Positions 35,565 through 46,091 are shown, numbered from the stretch's first letter. The stretch: 64,000 nt of DNA from Bradyrhizobium sp. AZCC 2262 (GCF_036924535.1 NZ_JAZHRT010000001.1:7068001-7132000), one strand, 5' to 3'. Notes: generated from the letters alone by a model not told the origin. A program made the numbers and translations.

Positions 35565-36932
35565 GTGGCCGTGATGGATACGCAATCCGCAACCACCTCG
35601 CCTGCCGGCGTGATCGCGCGCCTGCGTGCGCTGCTTGGCGGCTCCAGCGAAGCCTCCGTCACCAGGCGGCTGGCCGGCACCATCTTCATCATCCGCGTCT
35701 TCAGCGCAGCCCTCGCCTATTTCTCGCAGATCCTGCTGGCGCGCTGGATGGGCGGCTCGGATTACGGTGTCTATGTCTATGTCTGGACCTGGGTGCTGCT
35801 GCTGGGCAGCATGATGGATTTCGGCATCTCGGCCTCCGCGCAAAAGATCATTCCGGAATATCGCACCCGCGGCGAGCATGCGCTACTGCGCGGCTTCCTC
35901 TCCGGCAGCCGCTGGATCACGTTCGTCGTCTCCTCCATCGTCTCGCTGTTGCTGGCCGGCGTGGTGAAGGGATTATCGCCGTGGATCGACGCCAACACGA
36001 TCATTCCGCTCTATATCGGCTGTCTGACGCTGCCGGCGTTTGTCGTCGCCAACACGCAGGACGGCATCGCCCGCTCGCATGACTGGATGCGGCTCGGACT
36101 GATGCCGCAATTCATCGTGCGGCAGTCGCTGATCATCGGCCTGACCGCCGGCGCCTTCGTGCTCGGCTTCAATCTCGGTGCCGCCGCCGCCATGTGGGCC
36201 AGCGCCGCGGCGGTATGGATCGCGATGATCGGCCAGATGATCGTGCTGAACCGCAGGCTCGGCGGCCATATCGAGCCTGGCCCCAAGGCCTATGATTTCC
36301 GTGGCTGGCTCGCGGTCTCGTTGCCGATCCTGCTGGTGGAAAGCTTTTATCTGCTGCTGTCCTACACCGACGTGCTGGTGCTGCAGCAATTCCGCTCCTC
36401 CGAAGAGGTCGGTGTCTATTTCGCCGTGGTGAAGACGCTGGCGCTGGTCTCCTTCATTCACTATGCGATGGCGGCGACGACGGCACATCGCTTTGCCGAG
36501 TATCACGCGCTGGGCGACAAGCCGCGGCTGTCGGCCTATGTGGCGCATGCGATCCAGTGGACGTTCTGGCCGTCGCTGGCCGCAACCATTTTGCTGCTGG
36601 CGCTGGGCAAGCCGCTGCTATGGCTGTTCGGACCGCAATTCGTGGTCGGCTACGACATCATGTTCATTGCCGCTGTCGGCCTCGTGGTGCGTTCCGCCAT
36701 CGGCCCGGTCGAGCGGCTGCTCAACATGCTCGGCCACCAGCACATCTGCGCGCTGGCCTATGCGCTCGCTTTCGTCATGAACGTCGTGCTGTGCGTGATG
36801 CTGGTGCCGCGCTTCGGCGGCCATGGTGCTGCGGCCGCGACGTCGATCTCACTGGCGTTCGAGACGGTGCTGCTGTTCTGGATCGTGCGCCGGCGGCTCG
36901 GATTGCACGTGCTGGCGTTCGGCAAACGCTGA
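35565..36932 (+). CDS. Polysaccharide flippase (Wzx/MOP superfamily)
   Basis: The 455-residue integral membrane protein has about 12-14 hydrophobic segments and the family-typical start RVFSAALAYFSQILLARWMGGSDYGVYV. MOP-superfamily flippases move lipid-linked oligosaccharides across the inner membrane. No glycosyltransferase or polymerase gene lies next to it, so the polymer is unknown. The GTG at 35565 has a GGGG ribosome-binding site; GTG or ATG codons two and three codons later are alternatives. Confidence 0.85.
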   Translation: MAVMDTQSATTSPAGVIARLRALLGGSSEASVTRRLAGTIFIIRVFSAALAYFSQILLARWMGGSDYGVYVYVWTWVLLLGSMMDFGISASAQKIIPEYRTRGEHALLRGFLSGSRWITFVVSSIVSLLLAGVVKGLSPWIDANTIIPLYIGCLTLPAFVVANTQDGIARSHDWMRLGLMPQFIVRQSLIIGLTAGAFVLGFNLGAAAAMWASAAAVWIAMIGQMIVLNRRLGGHIEPGPKAYDFRGWLAVSLPILLVESFYLLLSYTDVLVLQQFRSSEEVGVYFAVVKTLALVSFIHYAMAATTAHRFAEYHALGDKPRLSAYVAHAIQWTFWPSLAATILLLALGKPLLWLFGPQFVVGYDIMFIAAVGLVVRSAIGPVERLLNMLGHQHICALAYALAFVMNVVLCVMLVPRFGGHGAAAATSISLAFETVLLFWIVRRRLGLHVLAFGKR

Positions 36933-36968
36933 TCTCAAACCGATAGGACAGCAAGCGCGCCACATCGC

Positions 36969-36989
36969 GCCGGCCTCTTCCGGGCCGGC
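36969..36989. other. GC-rich hairpin after the flippase gene
   Basis: The stem gccggcc / ggccggc lies about 35 bases beyond the stop. There is no T-run, so termination here is doubtful. The rest of the 246-base gap up to 37178 shows no gene. Confidence 0.4.
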
Positions 36990-37178
36990 GGAATGGGCCA
37001 TCGGCGCCCCGCGACCGCCGTATTTGAGGCCTCAGAAGGCCACCATCGTCGTATCGGCCTATGAGAGAAAATATCCGGCGATTCCGATCTGCACGTAAAG
37101 CATTCTTGTCTCGTTCGATCGGACGCCCATGCCGGAACTGCTATATACTCGCTGGAACCAAAGATCTGACCCTGGAAA

Positions 37179-38009
37179 ATGATTGATCCTCTCTACGTTG
37201 CATCGGGATTCGGCGTCGGCCTGCTGGTCGGGATGACCGGCGTCGGCGGCGGCTCACTGATGACGCCATTGTTGATCCTGCTGTTCGGTGTCCACCCGTC
37301 GACCGCTGTCGGCACCGACCTGCTATACGCCGCGGCGACCAAGACCGGTGGCAGCTTGGTGCATGGGTGGTCGCAGAGCATTCACTGGCCGGCGGTGATG
37401 CGTCTCGCCAGCGGCAGCATCCCGGCGAGCCTCGTCACGTTGCTTGTGCTGTGGCAGCTCGAACTCAACGCGGAGGCTGCGCGCAGCCTGGTCAATGTGG
37501 TGCTGTGCTTTGCGCTCATCCTGACGGCGACGTCGTTGATCTTCCGCAGGGCGATCATGGATCGATATCGCCAGCGCATGGAACGGCTCGGCACTTCGAC
37601 GACCGGCAGCGCGACCGTGATGGTCGGCGTGGCGCTCGGCGTGCTGGTCTCTGTTTCGTCGGTCGGCGCCGGTGCAGTCGGCGTCACCGCGCTATTGCTG
37701 CTCTATCCGCGCCTGCCGATGGCGAGCATCGTCGGCTCCGACATTGCGCACGCCGTGCCGCTGACGCTGGTCGCCGGCATCGGCCACTGGGCGCTGGGTT
37801 CGGTCGATTGGGCGCTGATGGGTGTGTTGCTGATAGGCTCGCTGCCCGGCATCGTGATCGGCAGTTACTGCGCGGTTCGCGTGCCGGAGACGGTGCTGAG
37901 ATTGCTGCTGGCCGCCGTTCTGATTCTGGTCGCCGGCAAGCTTGGCTTCAATGAGTTGCACCTGTCGACGGAAAGCGTCGCGGCGATTGCCAAGAGCGCC
38001 ACCCACTAG
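37179..38009 (+). CDS. TauE/SafE (TSUP) family permease
   Basis: The 276-residue protein has about eight transmembrane helices in two repeats. The signature GVGGGSLMTPLLILLFGVHPSTAVGTDLLYAA is in the first repeat and VGAGAVGVTALLLLYPRL in the second. TSUP permeases carry sulfite, sulfonates, sulfoacetate or other organic anions. It lies 2.8 kb from the sulfate-assimilation locus but points the other way and is separated by unrelated genes, so a sulfur role is only possible. Confidence 0.88.
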   Translation: MIDPLYVASGFGVGLLVGMTGVGGGSLMTPLLILLFGVHPSTAVGTDLLYAAATKTGGSLVHGWSQSIHWPAVMRLASGSIPASLVTLLVLWQLELNAEAARSLVNVVLCFALILTATSLIFRRAIMDRYRQRMERLGTSTTGSATVMVGVALGVLVSVSSVGAGAVGVTALLLLYPRLPMASIVGSDIAHAVPLTLVAGIGHWALGSVDWALMGVLLIGSLPGIVIGSYCAVRVPETVLRLLLAAVLILVAGKLGFNELHLSTESVAAIAKSATH

Positions 38010-38045
38010 GATTGAGGGTGGGCGCTCCGGCACTGTTCGCTATTC

Positions 38046-38834
38046 CTACTCCGCGGTCCAGCCGCCGTCGATCGAGAGATTGGCGCCGGTGATCTGGGCG
38101 GCATCGTCGCCGCACAGAAACAGCGCAAGGGCTGCGACCTGTTCCGACGTCACGAACTCCTTGGTCGGCTGCGCGTCGAGGAGCACGTCCTTGATGACCT
38201 GCTCCTTGGTCATGTTGCGCGCCTTCATGGTCTCCGGGATCTGGTGCTCGACCAGCGGCGTCCAGACATAGCCCGGGCTGATGCAGTTGCAGGTGATCTT
38301 GAAGGTCGCAAGCTCCAGCGCCACCGTTTTTGTCAGTCCGGCGATGCCGTGCTTGGCTGAGACATAGGCCGACTTGAATGGCGATGCCACCAGCGAATGC
38401 GCGGAAGCGGTGTTGATGATGCGGCCCCAGCCGCGCTTCTTCATGCCGGGCACGGCGGCACGGATGGCATGAAATGCCGATGACAGATTGATCGCAATGA
38501 TCGCGTCCCATTTCTCGATCGGAAACTCCTCGATCGGGGCGACGAACTGGATGCCGGCATTGTTGACGAGGACATCGACCGAGCCGAAGGTCTTCTCGCC
38601 GAGTGCGACCATTTCGGCGATTTCGGCGGCCTTGGTCATGTCGGCGGGCGAATGCACGGCGCGGACTTTGAAATCGGTCTCAATGCCGGAACGCTCGCGC
38701 TCGATGTCAGCCGGCACGCCCATGCCGTTGAGAACGATATTGGCGCCGGCGCCGGCAAACGCGCGTGCGTATGCCAATCCGATACCGCTGGTCGAACCGG
38801 TCACGACAGCCGTCTTGCCTTTTAACGTACCCAT
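38046..38834 (-). CDS. bdhA: 3-hydroxybutyrate dehydrogenase
   Basis: The 262-residue classical SDR has VVTGSTSGIGLAYARAF (about 10-26), NNAGIQFVAPIEEFP, SAHSLVASPFKSAYVSAKHG (catalytic Ser/Tyr/Lys) and CISPGYVWTPLVE, all characteristic of D-3-hydroxybutyrate dehydrogenase. It oxidises 3-hydroxybutyrate from polyhydroxybutyrate to acetoacetate with NAD. AGGAG precedes the ATG at 38834. The gene starts 4 bases after the patatin-like gene ends, clearly one operon. Confidence 0.92.
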   Translation of the reverse strand: MGTLKGKTAVVTGSTSGIGLAYARAFAGAGANIVLNGMGVPADIERERSGIETDFKVRAVHSPADMTKAAEIAEMVALGEKTFGSVDVLVNNAGIQFVAPIEEFPIEKWDAIIAINLSSAFHAIRAAVPGMKKRGWGRIINTASAHSLVASPFKSAYVSAKHGIAGLTKTVALELATFKITCNCISPGYVWTPLVEHQIPETMKARNMTKEQVIKDVLLDAQPTKEFVTSEQVAALALFLCGDDAAQITGANLSIDGGWTAE

Positions 38835-38838
38835 TTGA

Positions 38839-40014
38839 TCACTCCTGCTTGCCTCCGGGAGACTTGGGAACATCCCCCGACATATCGTAAGCCTTCATGC
38901 TCTCGCCAGATTGCGGGCGCTCCAACACATCCTTGTGACGCATCGACAGATGAACGTCGCGGACGCCCGCGTTCCAATGCTCGACCATGGCGACATGCGA
39001 AAAGTCGTAGTCCTTGGAATTTGTCTCGTAATTCTTGCCCTTGTAGATCAGGTGCACGACCGTGACGGTGTTTTCCTTCGAGGCCTTGCGCAGGAATTCG
39101 ACCGACGGATCGTTCTGCAAATGATCCGGCAATTTGCCGAGCAGATCGCGCACCGCCATGCGCGCGTTGTGGATCTGCCTGTTCTTGTCGGTACTCATGC
39201 GGGTGCGGCTGGAATAACGGATGTCCTTTTCCCGCTCGGCAGCGTCGAGCAGCGACTCCGGCAGTTCCCCGCGCGCACTGAACAGATCGACCTGGAAGAT
39301 CAGGAGGTCGCGCCTGAACTCCTCCTCCAGCACGAAATCGAGTGGCGTGTTCGAGGCGATGCCGCCATCCCAGTAATGCTCGCCTTCGATGACGATGGAT
39401 GGAAAGCCCGGCGGCAACGCGCCGGAGGCCATGATGTGCTCCGGCCCGATCTTCCTGCCGAGCTGCCTGAACTCGAAATTGTCGAAATATTTCAGGTTGC
39501 CCGAGGTCACGCCGACCGCGCCGACGCTGAGCCGCGTCTTCAGATCATTGATGCGATCGAAGTCGACCAGCCGCTCAAGCGTCTTCTTCAAGGGCGCGGT
39601 GTCGTAATAGCTCTGCGATTGCGGGCTGCCCGGCGGCCAGAGCGGGGCCGGCGGAAGCCGCGGCGTGAAGAAGCCGGGCACACCGAAGGTGGCAATCAGC
39701 GCGGCGCTGGTCTCGTTGAACAGCGAGCGCGCGCGGTCGCCCGGCGTGACGGGGCTCCACGACACCGGAGACGACACCATCTCCCAGAATTCCTTGAGGC
39801 GATCGACGCGCGCCTCCGGGCCGTTGCCGGCAATGATCGCGGCATTGATGGCGCCGATTGAAATGCCCGCGACCCATTCCGGTTCGAAGCCGGCCCGACA
39901 CAGCGCCTGAAAGGCGCCGGCCTGATAGGAGCCGAGCGCGCCGCCACCCTGCAGGACCAGTACGCGCTGCGCCTTGGCGGGCGTGGTCGCTGGAGCAGAG
40001 TCGGAATGATCCAT
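38839..40014 (-). CDS. Patatin-like phospholipase with DUF3734 domain
   Basis: The 391-residue serine hydrolase has the oxyanion motif LQGGGALGSYQAG (about 23-35), the nucleophile in GISIGAINA (about 50-54), and the dyad Asp in WDGGIASNTP (about 217). The C-terminal third carries VVHLIYKGKNYETNSKDYDF, typical of the DUF3734 extension. It heads a two-gene operon with 3-hydroxybutyrate dehydrogenase. That suggests it helps release 3-hydroxybutyrate from stored polymer or lipid, which is inference from context. Confidence 0.9.
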   Translation of the reverse strand: MDHSDSAPATTPAKAQRVLVLQGGGALGSYQAGAFQALCRAGFEPEWVAGISIGAINAAIIAGNGPEARVDRLKEFWEMVSSPVSWSPVTPGDRARSLFNETSAALIATFGVPGFFTPRLPPAPLWPPGSPQSQSYYDTAPLKKTLERLVDFDRINDLKTRLSVGAVGVTSGNLKYFDNFEFRQLGRKIGPEHIMASGALPPGFPSIVIEGEHYWDGGIASNTPLDFVLEEEFRRDLLIFQVDLFSARGELPESLLDAAEREKDIRYSSRTRMSTDKNRQIHNARMAVRDLLGKLPDHLQNDPSVEFLRKASKENTVTVVHLIYKGKNYETNSKDYDFSHVAMVEHWNAGVRDVHLSMRHKDVLERPQSGESMKAYDMSGDVPKSPGGKQE

Positions 40015-40150
40015 TGTGACCGTCGACTAGTGGACAATGACCGGGGCACCGTGGCCGCAGTTCGCGACGGCGTCAATCCGCGAGATCGAAGCAAGGATCA
40101 CGCCGGGTTTATCGCCTTGTGAGGCATCGAGGCCCGTTTCCGGACCTGCT

Positions 40151-40648
40151 TCAGGTTGATGCAAGGATGAGCGTCCAGAACACCTTGTATTTGGTATTTG
40201 GAGCATAAGTCGCCGCGATGCCCAATTTTGTGACACCGTTCTTGAGCATATTGGCCTTGTGCGGCGGCGAGTCGCGCCAGCCGGAGAAGGCCTCCGCCAA
40301 AGTGTGATAGCCGGCCGAGATGTTTTCGACCGCAACCGTTGCCGGATAGCCGGAAGCCCCCAGCCGCTTGTCCAGCGGGCCCTTCACATTGTGGTCCATC
40401 TTGTTACGGGCCGCCATCGCCTGGGACTGCTGTTCGGCGAGCCTGGTCAGCTCCGGATCGACCACCACGGTGCCGAGGCCGTTGTTCTGGCGGTATTGCG
40501 AGATCATGATCGCGGCGGCGACCGTGTCGAGCGTGGCGCCGGGTTGCGCCATGTCGAGATACATGGCCGGCTGATCCGGGATTTTGACGTCTGCCGAGCA
40601 GCCGGCAAGCAGCAAAAGCCCGATAATGGCGGTAGTCGCCCGTTTCAC
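40151..40648 (-). CDS. CAP-domain (SCP/PR-1) lipoprotein
   Basis: The 165-residue lipoprotein (lipobox LLLAGC) has a CAP fold: RLAEQQSQAMAARNKMDHN, ENISAG and GWRDSPPHKANML, including the two His and the Glu of the family cavity. Bacterial CAP proteins are mostly of unknown function in the envelope. The start is GTG. It is on the same strand as the sulfate transporter genes but separated from cysA by a palindromic repeat. Confidence 0.85.
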   Translation of the reverse strand: MKRATTAIIGLLLLAGCSADVKIPDQPAMYLDMAQPGATLDTVAAAIMISQYRQNNGLGTVVVDPELTRLAEQQSQAMAARNKMDHNVKGPLDKRLGASGYPATVAVENISAGYHTLAEAFSGWRDSPPHKANMLKNGVTKLGIAATYAPNTKYKVFWTLILAST

Positions 40649-40728
40649 TGAAAGAATCCCCCAAGGCTGGACGGCCGTTGTTGCATACCAACCGTGGCTG
40701 AATGGTGAACGGGGGGCCGCGTTGACAC

Positions 40729-40802
40729 GTCATTCCGGGGCGATGCGCAGCATCGAACCCGGAATCTCGAGATTCCGGGTTCGCTTCGCGCCCCGGAATG
40801 AC
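40729..40802. repeat. Palindromic repeat, gtcattccgg family, copy 2
   Basis: It is almost identical to the copy at 9098-9171 (only a few bases differ). It lies 6 bases past the cysA stop, between cysA and the CAP-domain gene. Confidence 0.9.
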
Positions 40803-40808
40803 GGAACA

Positions 40809-41858
40809 TCAATCCTGCGCAGCAAAGATCCGGTAGCGGCGAGGCTGCAGGCTGATGATCTCGCCGGCCTGGAGTTCCCGATCCCGGGGGGCGTCGATCT
40901 CGATCACGGTCTTGCCCTCGCCGCCCGAGAGGGCCACCTCCGCCCGCTGGATCGGGCCGAACGAGCGGACATGGCGCACTGCGCCCTCCAGCGAACCGGT
41001 TCCCGCCGGCCCGATCTGCATGTCATGGCGGCGGACGAACAGCTTTGAGGCGCCGGAGGCCGCGCCATCGGCGGCAATATTGAGCGGCCGGCCGCCGAGC
41101 CGCACCGAGCCGCCGGTAACCTCCACCGGCAGCACGATGGATTCACCGATGAAGCCGTGGACGAAGGCGGTCGCGGGATTGTCATAGACATCTCCCGGCG
41201 TGCCGATCTGCTCGATACGGCCCTTGTCCATGACAACCACGCGGTTGGCGACTTCGAGCGCCTCTTCCTGGTCGTGGGTGACGAAGATCGAGGTGACGTG
41301 GATTTCGGAATGCAGCGAGCGCAGCCATTGCCGCAGCTCTTTCCGCACCTTCGCATCGAGCGCGCCAAAAGGCTCGTCGAGCAGCAGGATGCGCGGTTCG
41401 ATGGCGAGCGCACGCGCCAGCGCGATGCGCTGCCGCTGGCCGCCGGACAACTGGCTGGGATAGCGGTTGGCCAGCCAGTCGAGTTGCACGAGATCCAGCA
41501 GCTCCTTGACGCGGGCGCGGATCGTGGCCTCGTCCTTGCGGATGGGGCGCGGCTGCACGCGGAGACCAAAGGCGACGTTTTCGAACACCGTCATGTGGCG
41601 AAACAGCGCGTAGTGCTGGAACACGAATCCGACATGGCGCTCGCTTGCGCCGTGTCCCAGCGCATCCTCGCCGTCGATCCGCACTTCCCCGGCGTCGGGC
41701 CAGTCGAGGCCGGCGATAATCCGCAACAGCGTCGTCTTGCCCGAACCCGATGGACCAAGCAGCGCCAGCAATTCGCCCTTGCCGACCTTCAGATCGACAT
41801 TGTCGAGCGCAGCAAACGCGCCGAATTTCTTGACGATGTTTTTGACTTCAATGGTCAC
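40809..41858 (-). CDS. cysA: Sulfate/thiosulfate ABC transporter ATPase
   Basis: The 349-residue ATPase energises sulfate import. Walker A is GPSGSGKTT (about 36), the signature [16 protein letters not shown] (about 134), Walker [13 protein letters not shown], and the switch His is in [11 protein letters not shown]-terminal TOBE-like regulatory domain follows from about 240. It overlaps cysW by 11 bases, so it is the last gene of the import operon and is translationally coupled. Confidence 0.95.
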   Translation of the reverse strand: MTIEVKNIVKKFGAFAALDNVDLKVGKGELLALLGPSGSGKTTLLRIIAGLDWPDAGEVRIDGEDALGHGASERHVGFVFQHYALFRHMTVFENVAFGLRVQPRPIRKDEATIRARVKELLDLVQLDWLANRYPSQLSGGQRQRIALARALAIEPRILLLDEPFGALDAKVRKELRQWLRSLHSEIHVTSIFVTHDQEEALEVANRVVVMDKGRIEQIGTPGDVYDNPATAFVHGFIGESIVLPVEVTGGSVRLGGRPLNIAADGAASGASKLFVRRHDMQIGPAGTGSLEGAVRHVRSFGPIQRAEVALSGGEGKTVIEIDAPRDRELQAGEIISLQPRRYRIFAAQD

Positions 41859-42834
41859 TTGGATAGTCCCTTGAATCGTCTCTTGGGGTTTGCACTTCGT
41901 CCAGGCGCTGTTCGAGAACGGTCTTCACGATCAGCGTGATCAGGGCCAGCATCGCCAAAAGCGAAGCAATCGCAAACGACGCCACGAATTGATACTCATT
42001 GTAGAGAATCTCGACCAATAGCGGCATGGTGTTGGTCTCGCCGCGGATATGGCCCGACACCACCGACACTGCGCCGAACTCTCCCATGGCGCGCGCGTTG
42101 CACAGCAGTACGCCATACAACAGGCCCCATTTGATATTGGGCAGAGTGACGCGGAAGAAGGTCTGCAGGCCTGACGCGCCCAGCGAGATCGCAGCCTCTT
42201 CCTCCTGCGTGCCCTGCTCCTGCATCAACGGAATGAGCGAACGGGCGACGAAAGGAAACGTCACGAAGATGGTCGCCAGCGCAATACCGGGCACCGCGAA
42301 CAGGATGTGGATGTCGTGCGCCTGCAGCCACGTACCCCAATAGCCCTGCGCGCCGAACAGCAGCACGAAGACGAGGCCCGAGATGACCGGGCTGACCGAG
42401 AACGGCAGGTCGATCAGCGTGATCAGAAAGGTCTTGCCGCGGAATTCGAATTTCGCGATCGCCCAGGCCGCGATCACGCCGAACACGAGGTTAAGGGTGA
42501 CCGAGATCGCCGCCACGAGCAGCGTTAGCCTGATCGCCGAAAGCGCCTCCGGCTCCGACAGCGCGGCGAAATAAGCGCTGATGCCTTTTGAAAAGGCCGA
42601 TGCGAACACGACCACCAGCGGCAGCACGACAAAGACGGTGAGGAAGCTGACGGCAAGCGCGATGATGACGAAGCGGACGGGCCCGGGCTCGGTCCGCAGG
42701 TCCTTTGGCGAAGGAACCGCGCGTGCCCGGTCGTTCGCCTCGCGCTGCGACGGCGGGGAGATCGCGAGGTCTGCCGTCGACGCGTAGGCCCTTAGCGGGT
42801 TCGCCGGCGTCACAAAGCTCGTTTCCGTAGACAT
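41848..42834 (-). CDS. cysW: Sulfate ABC transporter permease CysW
   Basis: The 328-residue permease has six membrane helices and the ABC loop [22 protein letters not shown] that contacts CysA. The N-terminal 50 residues are hydrophilic and longer than in E. coli CysW (291 aa). [27 protein letters not shown] is characteristic of CysW. It starts 10 bases after the cysT stop. Confidence 0.94.
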   Translation of the reverse strand: MSTETSFVTPANPLRAYASTADLAISPPSQREANDRARAVPSPKDLRTEPGPVRFVIIALAVSFLTVFVVLPLVVVFASAFSKGISAYFAALSEPEALSAIRLTLLVAAISVTLNLVFGVIAAWAIAKFEFRGKTFLITLIDLPFSVSPVISGLVFVLLFGAQGYWGTWLQAHDIHILFAVPGIALATIFVTFPFVARSLIPLMQEQGTQEEEAAISLGASGLQTFFRVTLPNIKWGLLYGVLLCNARAMGEFGAVSVVSGHIRGETNTMPLLVEILYNEYQFVASFAIASLLAMLALITLIVKTVLEQRLDEVQTPRDDSRDYPSDH

Positions 42835-42844
42835 CGATCGGCCC

Positions 42845-43681
42845 TCAATGCGCGGGAATGCGGGTTTGCGCCCAGCGTTGCAGGCGATTGACGACGAGGA
42901 TGATCAGGAACGAAGCCAGCAGCATGATGACGGCGATTGCCGTCGCATCGGCATAGCGAAATTCGGACAACCGGATCACGATCAGGAGCGGCGCGATCTC
43001 CGACACATTCGGCAAATTGCCGGCGATGAAGATCACCGAGCCGTATTCACCGACGGCGCGCGCGAACGCCAGTGCAAACCCGGTCAATAGCGCCGGGATC
43101 AGGCTCGGCAGGATCACCCGGAACACCGTGTGCCAGCGGTTGGCGCCGAGGCTCGCGGCCGCCTCCTCGATTTCAGGATCGAGATCGATCAGCACCGGCT
43201 GAACCGTCCGCACCACGAACGGAATACCGATGAAGACCATCGCAATGAAAATGCCAATCGGCGTGAATGCGACCTTGATGCCGAGCTCGGCCAGCGGCGC
43301 GCCGAGCCAGCCCTTCTGCGCGAACAATTGCGTCAACGCGACGCCCGCAACCGCTGTCGGCAGCGCAAAGGGAATATCGACGATGGCGTCAAACAGCCGC
43401 CGGCCCGGAAAGCGATACCGCACCAGCGCCCACACGATGATCGTCCCCATCACCAGATTGACGCAGGCAGCGGCAAAGGAAAGGCCGAACGAGAGCTTCA
43501 GCGCGTTCAGGGTGCGGCGGCTGGTGAGGATGTCCCAGAACTGCCCGGGCGAAAGCTCGAGCGTTTTGAGGAACAGGCCGGCGAGCGGGATGAGGATGAT
43601 AACGGAGAGCCATGTCAGGGTCAGTCCCATGGTGAGACCGAACCCCGGCAAGCTGCTTCGCCGCGCGACCGCTGTGCTCAC
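42845..43681 (-). CDS. cysT: Sulfate ABC transporter permease CysT
   Basis: The 278-residue permease pairs with CysW. It has six membrane helices and the loop [44 protein letters not shown] is typical of CysT (CysU). The start is GTG, about 40 bases after the sbp stop. Order sbp-cysT-cysW-cysA matches the classical operon. Confidence 0.94.
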   Translation of the reverse strand: MSTAVARRSSLPGFGLTMGLTLTWLSVIILIPLAGLFLKTLELSPGQFWDILTSRRTLNALKLSFGLSFAAACVNLVMGTIIVWALVRYRFPGRRLFDAIVDIPFALPTAVAGVALTQLFAQKGWLGAPLAELGIKVAFTPIGIFIAMVFIGIPFVVRTVQPVLIDLDPEIEEAAASLGANRWHTVFRVILPSLIPALLTGFALAFARAVGEYGSVIFIAGNLPNVSEIAPLLIVIRLSEFRYADATAIAVIMLLASFLIILVVNRLQRWAQTRIPAH

Positions 43682-43720
43682 AAATCCCCCTGCTTCCGCT
43701 ACGGCTGCCCGTCGGCCAGA

Positions 43721-44710
43721 TCAATTCTTGTAAATCTGGTCGAAAATGCCGCCTTCGCCGAAGTGATCTTTCTGCGCCTTTGTCCAACCACCAAAAACGT
43801 CGTCGATTGTGAAAAGTTCGACCTTGGCGAAGGATTTTTCGTACTCCTTCGCAATTTCCGAATCGCGTGGACGATAGGAATTGCGTGCGGCGATTTCCTG
43901 ACCTTCCTTGGTATACCAATATTTCAGGTAAGCCTCGGCGACCGCGCGCGTGCCTTTTTTATCGGCAACCTTGTCGACGACCGCGACCGGCGGCTCGGCG
44001 AGAATCGACAATGGCGGCGCCACGATCTCGAACTTGTCCTTGCCGAACTCGCGCTGTGCCAGGAACGCCTCGTTCTCCCACGCCAGCAGCACGTCGCCGA
44101 CGCCGCGCTCGACGAAGGTCACCGTCGAGCCGCGCGCGCCGGTATCGAGCACCGGCACGTTCTTGAAGAGATCACCGACGAATTGCTTCGCCCTGTCGGC
44201 GGAGCCGAATTTCTTTTCCGCAAAGCCCCACGCTGCCAGATAGTTCCAGCGCGCGCCACCCGAGGTCTTCGGGTTCGGCGTGATCACCTGCACGCCGGGC
44301 TTGATCAGATCGTCCCAGTCCTTGATGGCCTTGGGATTGCCCTTGCGCACCAGGAACACGATCGTCGACGTATAGGGCGACGCATTGAGCGACAACTTCT
44401 TCTGCCAGTCGGGCGCCACCAGCCCCTTGGCGGCGATGGCGTCGATGTCATAGGCCAGCGCCAGTGTGACGATGTCGGCCTGCAGGCCGTCGATCACCGC
44501 GCGCGCCTGCGAGCCCGAGCCGCCATGCGACTGCTTGATCTCGACGCTCTTGCCGGTTTCTTTCTGATAGGCCGCGACAAACGCCTTGTTGAAATCGGCG
44601 TAGAGTTCGCGCGTCGGATCGTAGGACACGTTGAGCAGCGTATAGTCGGCAGCGAAGGCAGAACTCGCCCAGAGCAGTCCCGCGACGAGCGGCAGAATGC
44701 GACGGATCAT
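43721..44710 (-). CDS. sbp: Periplasmic sulfate-binding protein
   Basis: The 329-residue binding protein has a signal peptide ending SSAFA, then [15 protein letters not shown] and [19 protein letters not shown], which bind the sulfate oxyanion, and LAYDIDAIA and [18 protein letters not shown]. It delivers sulfate to CysTWA. Two adjacent ATGs exist; the second (44710) is 7 bases after GGAG and was chosen. The gene follows cysH by about 135 bases, so an extra promoter may lie between. Confidence 0.93.
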   Translation of the reverse strand: MIRRILPLVAGLLWASSAFAADYTLLNVSYDPTRELYADFNKAFVAAYQKETGKSVEIKQSHGGSGSQARAVIDGLQADIVTLALAYDIDAIAAKGLVAPDWQKKLSLNASPYTSTIVFLVRKGNPKAIKDWDDLIKPGVQVITPNPKTSGGARWNYLAAWGFAEKKFGSADRAKQFVGDLFKNVPVLDTGARGSTVTFVERGVGDVLLAWENEAFLAQREFGKDKFEIVAPPLSILAEPPVAVVDKVADKKGTRAVAEAYLKYWYTKEGQEIAARNSYRPRDSEIAKEYEKSFAKVELFTIDDVFGGWTKAQKDHFGEGGIFDQIYKN

Positions 44711-44847
44711 CATTGATCTCCATTCGGCTTGATCAAGCATATCATCCAACACGAACGTATAAGTCGCGACGAAAGGCCGCTTCGTCAACGAAACCGCATT
44801 TCATTGTTTGCGGTTCCGCAGCCTCAATGTCCTATGAAATCCGGGTT

Positions 44848-45579
44848 CTAGGAAGTTTTCATCGTGTGGATGCCACATTCCGTCTTGGCTCTGCCGCGCC
44901 AGCGGCCGTCGCGCGCGTCCTCGCCGGCAGCCGCCCGGCTCGAGCACGGCATGCATCCGACCGACAGGTAGCCTGAGGCAACGAGCGGATGCGGCGGAAG
45001 TTTCGCGAGCTTGTAGATCGCCTCGATCTCCTCGCGCGACACGTTGGCGAACGGATTGAATTTCAGCTTCGCGCCGTCGTCCTCGACGACGGGAATCTCG
45101 GCGCGCGCGCCGCCCTGAAAACGCTTGCGCCCGTTGATCCAGGCCGCGAACGGCTTGAGCGCCCGCGCCAGCGGCTCCACTTTACGGATACGGCAGCAGG
45201 CGTCGGGATCGGAAAACCACAATTCGCGATCGGGATCCTGGCGTGAGAGCGCCTCTTCCAGCGGTTTGATCGAGCGAACGTCGCGAAGGCCAAGTGTCGC
45301 GATCAGCGTGTCGCGATAGGCGAGCGTCTCCTCGAACAGCCATCCGGTATCGAGAAAGATTACGGGAATGGCGGGATCGACGTCCGCCATCACCTTGAGC
45401 AGCGCCGCCGATTCCGTGCCGAACGACGACACCAGCGCAAGCTGTTCGCGACCGACGACCTTAAGCGCGGTTTCAATGACGTGCGCCGGCGAGGCGTCGC
45501 GCAAGGTATGGTCAAGCGTCTGCGCCGAATGAAGGATCGCCGCCTCCGCCGCGAGGCCGTGCTGTATGATCATGCTCAC
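44848..45579 (-). CDS. cysH: Adenylyl-sulfate (APS) reductase
   Basis: The 243-residue thioredoxin-dependent reductase turns activated sulfate into sulfite. SSFGTESAALLKV binds the nucleotide, and CC in DACCRIRKV plus CxxC in VGCMPCSSR hold a [4Fe-4S] cluster. These cysteines mark the plant/rhizobial APS-reducing type; enterobacterial PAPS reductase lacks them. The catalytic Cys is in ECGIH near the end. The GTG start overlaps the preceding stop (gtga), with an ATG two codons later. Confidence 0.93.
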   Translation of the reverse strand: MSMIIQHGLAAEAAILHSAQTLDHTLRDASPAHVIETALKVVGREQLALVSSFGTESAALLKVMADVDPAIPVIFLDTGWLFEETLAYRDTLIATLGLRDVRSIKPLEEALSRQDPDRELWFSDPDACCRIRKVEPLARALKPFAAWINGRKRFQGGARAEIPVVEDDGAKLKFNPFANVSREEIEAIYKLAKLPPHPLVASGYLSVGCMPCSSRAAAGEDARDGRWRGRAKTECGIHTMKTS

Positions 45580-46091
45580 TGGCCGGCACTCTCCGAATGA
45601 CGCAACTGCATCCGCCGATTGAGCGCGGTGACACGGCCATCGCCGGTCGGCTGGTAGAACACTGAATAGCGCTTGGTGGTCGCCGCAAACGCCGCCGCGT
45701 CGCTGTCCTTTTTCACCTCGAAGGCGTCGAAGCCGGCGCGCAGCATGAACACGAACTGATCGCGCAGCACCTGGCCGGTGGCGCGCAGCTCGCCTTCGAA
45801 GGCGTATCGCTCGCGCAGCAGCCGCGCCTGGCTATAGGCGCGGCCGTCGCGGAACGACGGAAACACCAGCGCGATTGCCGCCAGCCGGTCGAGATACGGT
45901 ACCAAATCGTCGATGTCGCGGTTGTTCGGCCAGATCACGCCGAGCTTGCCGGCGCGGGCCAGCAAGGCTTGCGGATCTTCGAGAAACCGCGCCGCCGGAA
46001 CCAGGATCGCGCCATCGCCCGGAAGTTCGGCGCCGTCAGGCACATGGACGAACAGGTCGGCTGCAATTTTTCCGTCTTTAACGAGTGGCAT
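45576..46091 (-). CDS. DUF934 protein, sulfite-reduction partner
   Basis: The 171-residue DUF934 protein has WPNNRDIDDLVPYLDRLAAI, FPSFRDGRAYSQARLLRERY and LRATGQVLRDQFVFMLRAGF, the family hallmarks. DUF934 genes nearly always sit between sulfite reductase and cysH. Their precise role is not established, but a helper of sulfite reductase is the usual suggestion. It overlaps the sulfite reductase gene by 14 bases and cysH by 4. Confidence 0.92.
   Translation of the reverse strand: MPLVKDGKIAADLFVHVPDGAELPGDGAILVPAARFLEDPQALLARAGKLGVIWPNNRDIDDLVPYLDRLAAIALVFPSFRDGRAYSQARLLRERYAFEGELRATGQVLRDQFVFMLRAGFDAFEVKKDSDAAAFAATTKRYSVFYQPTGDGRVTALNRRMQLRHSESAGQ

Noticed and set aside
37061..37185. A short plus-strand frame (about 41 codons) running into the TSUP permease start.
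   Set aside because: Very basic composition, no ribosome-binding site and no helix or family pattern; its stop only overlaps the permease ATG by chance.
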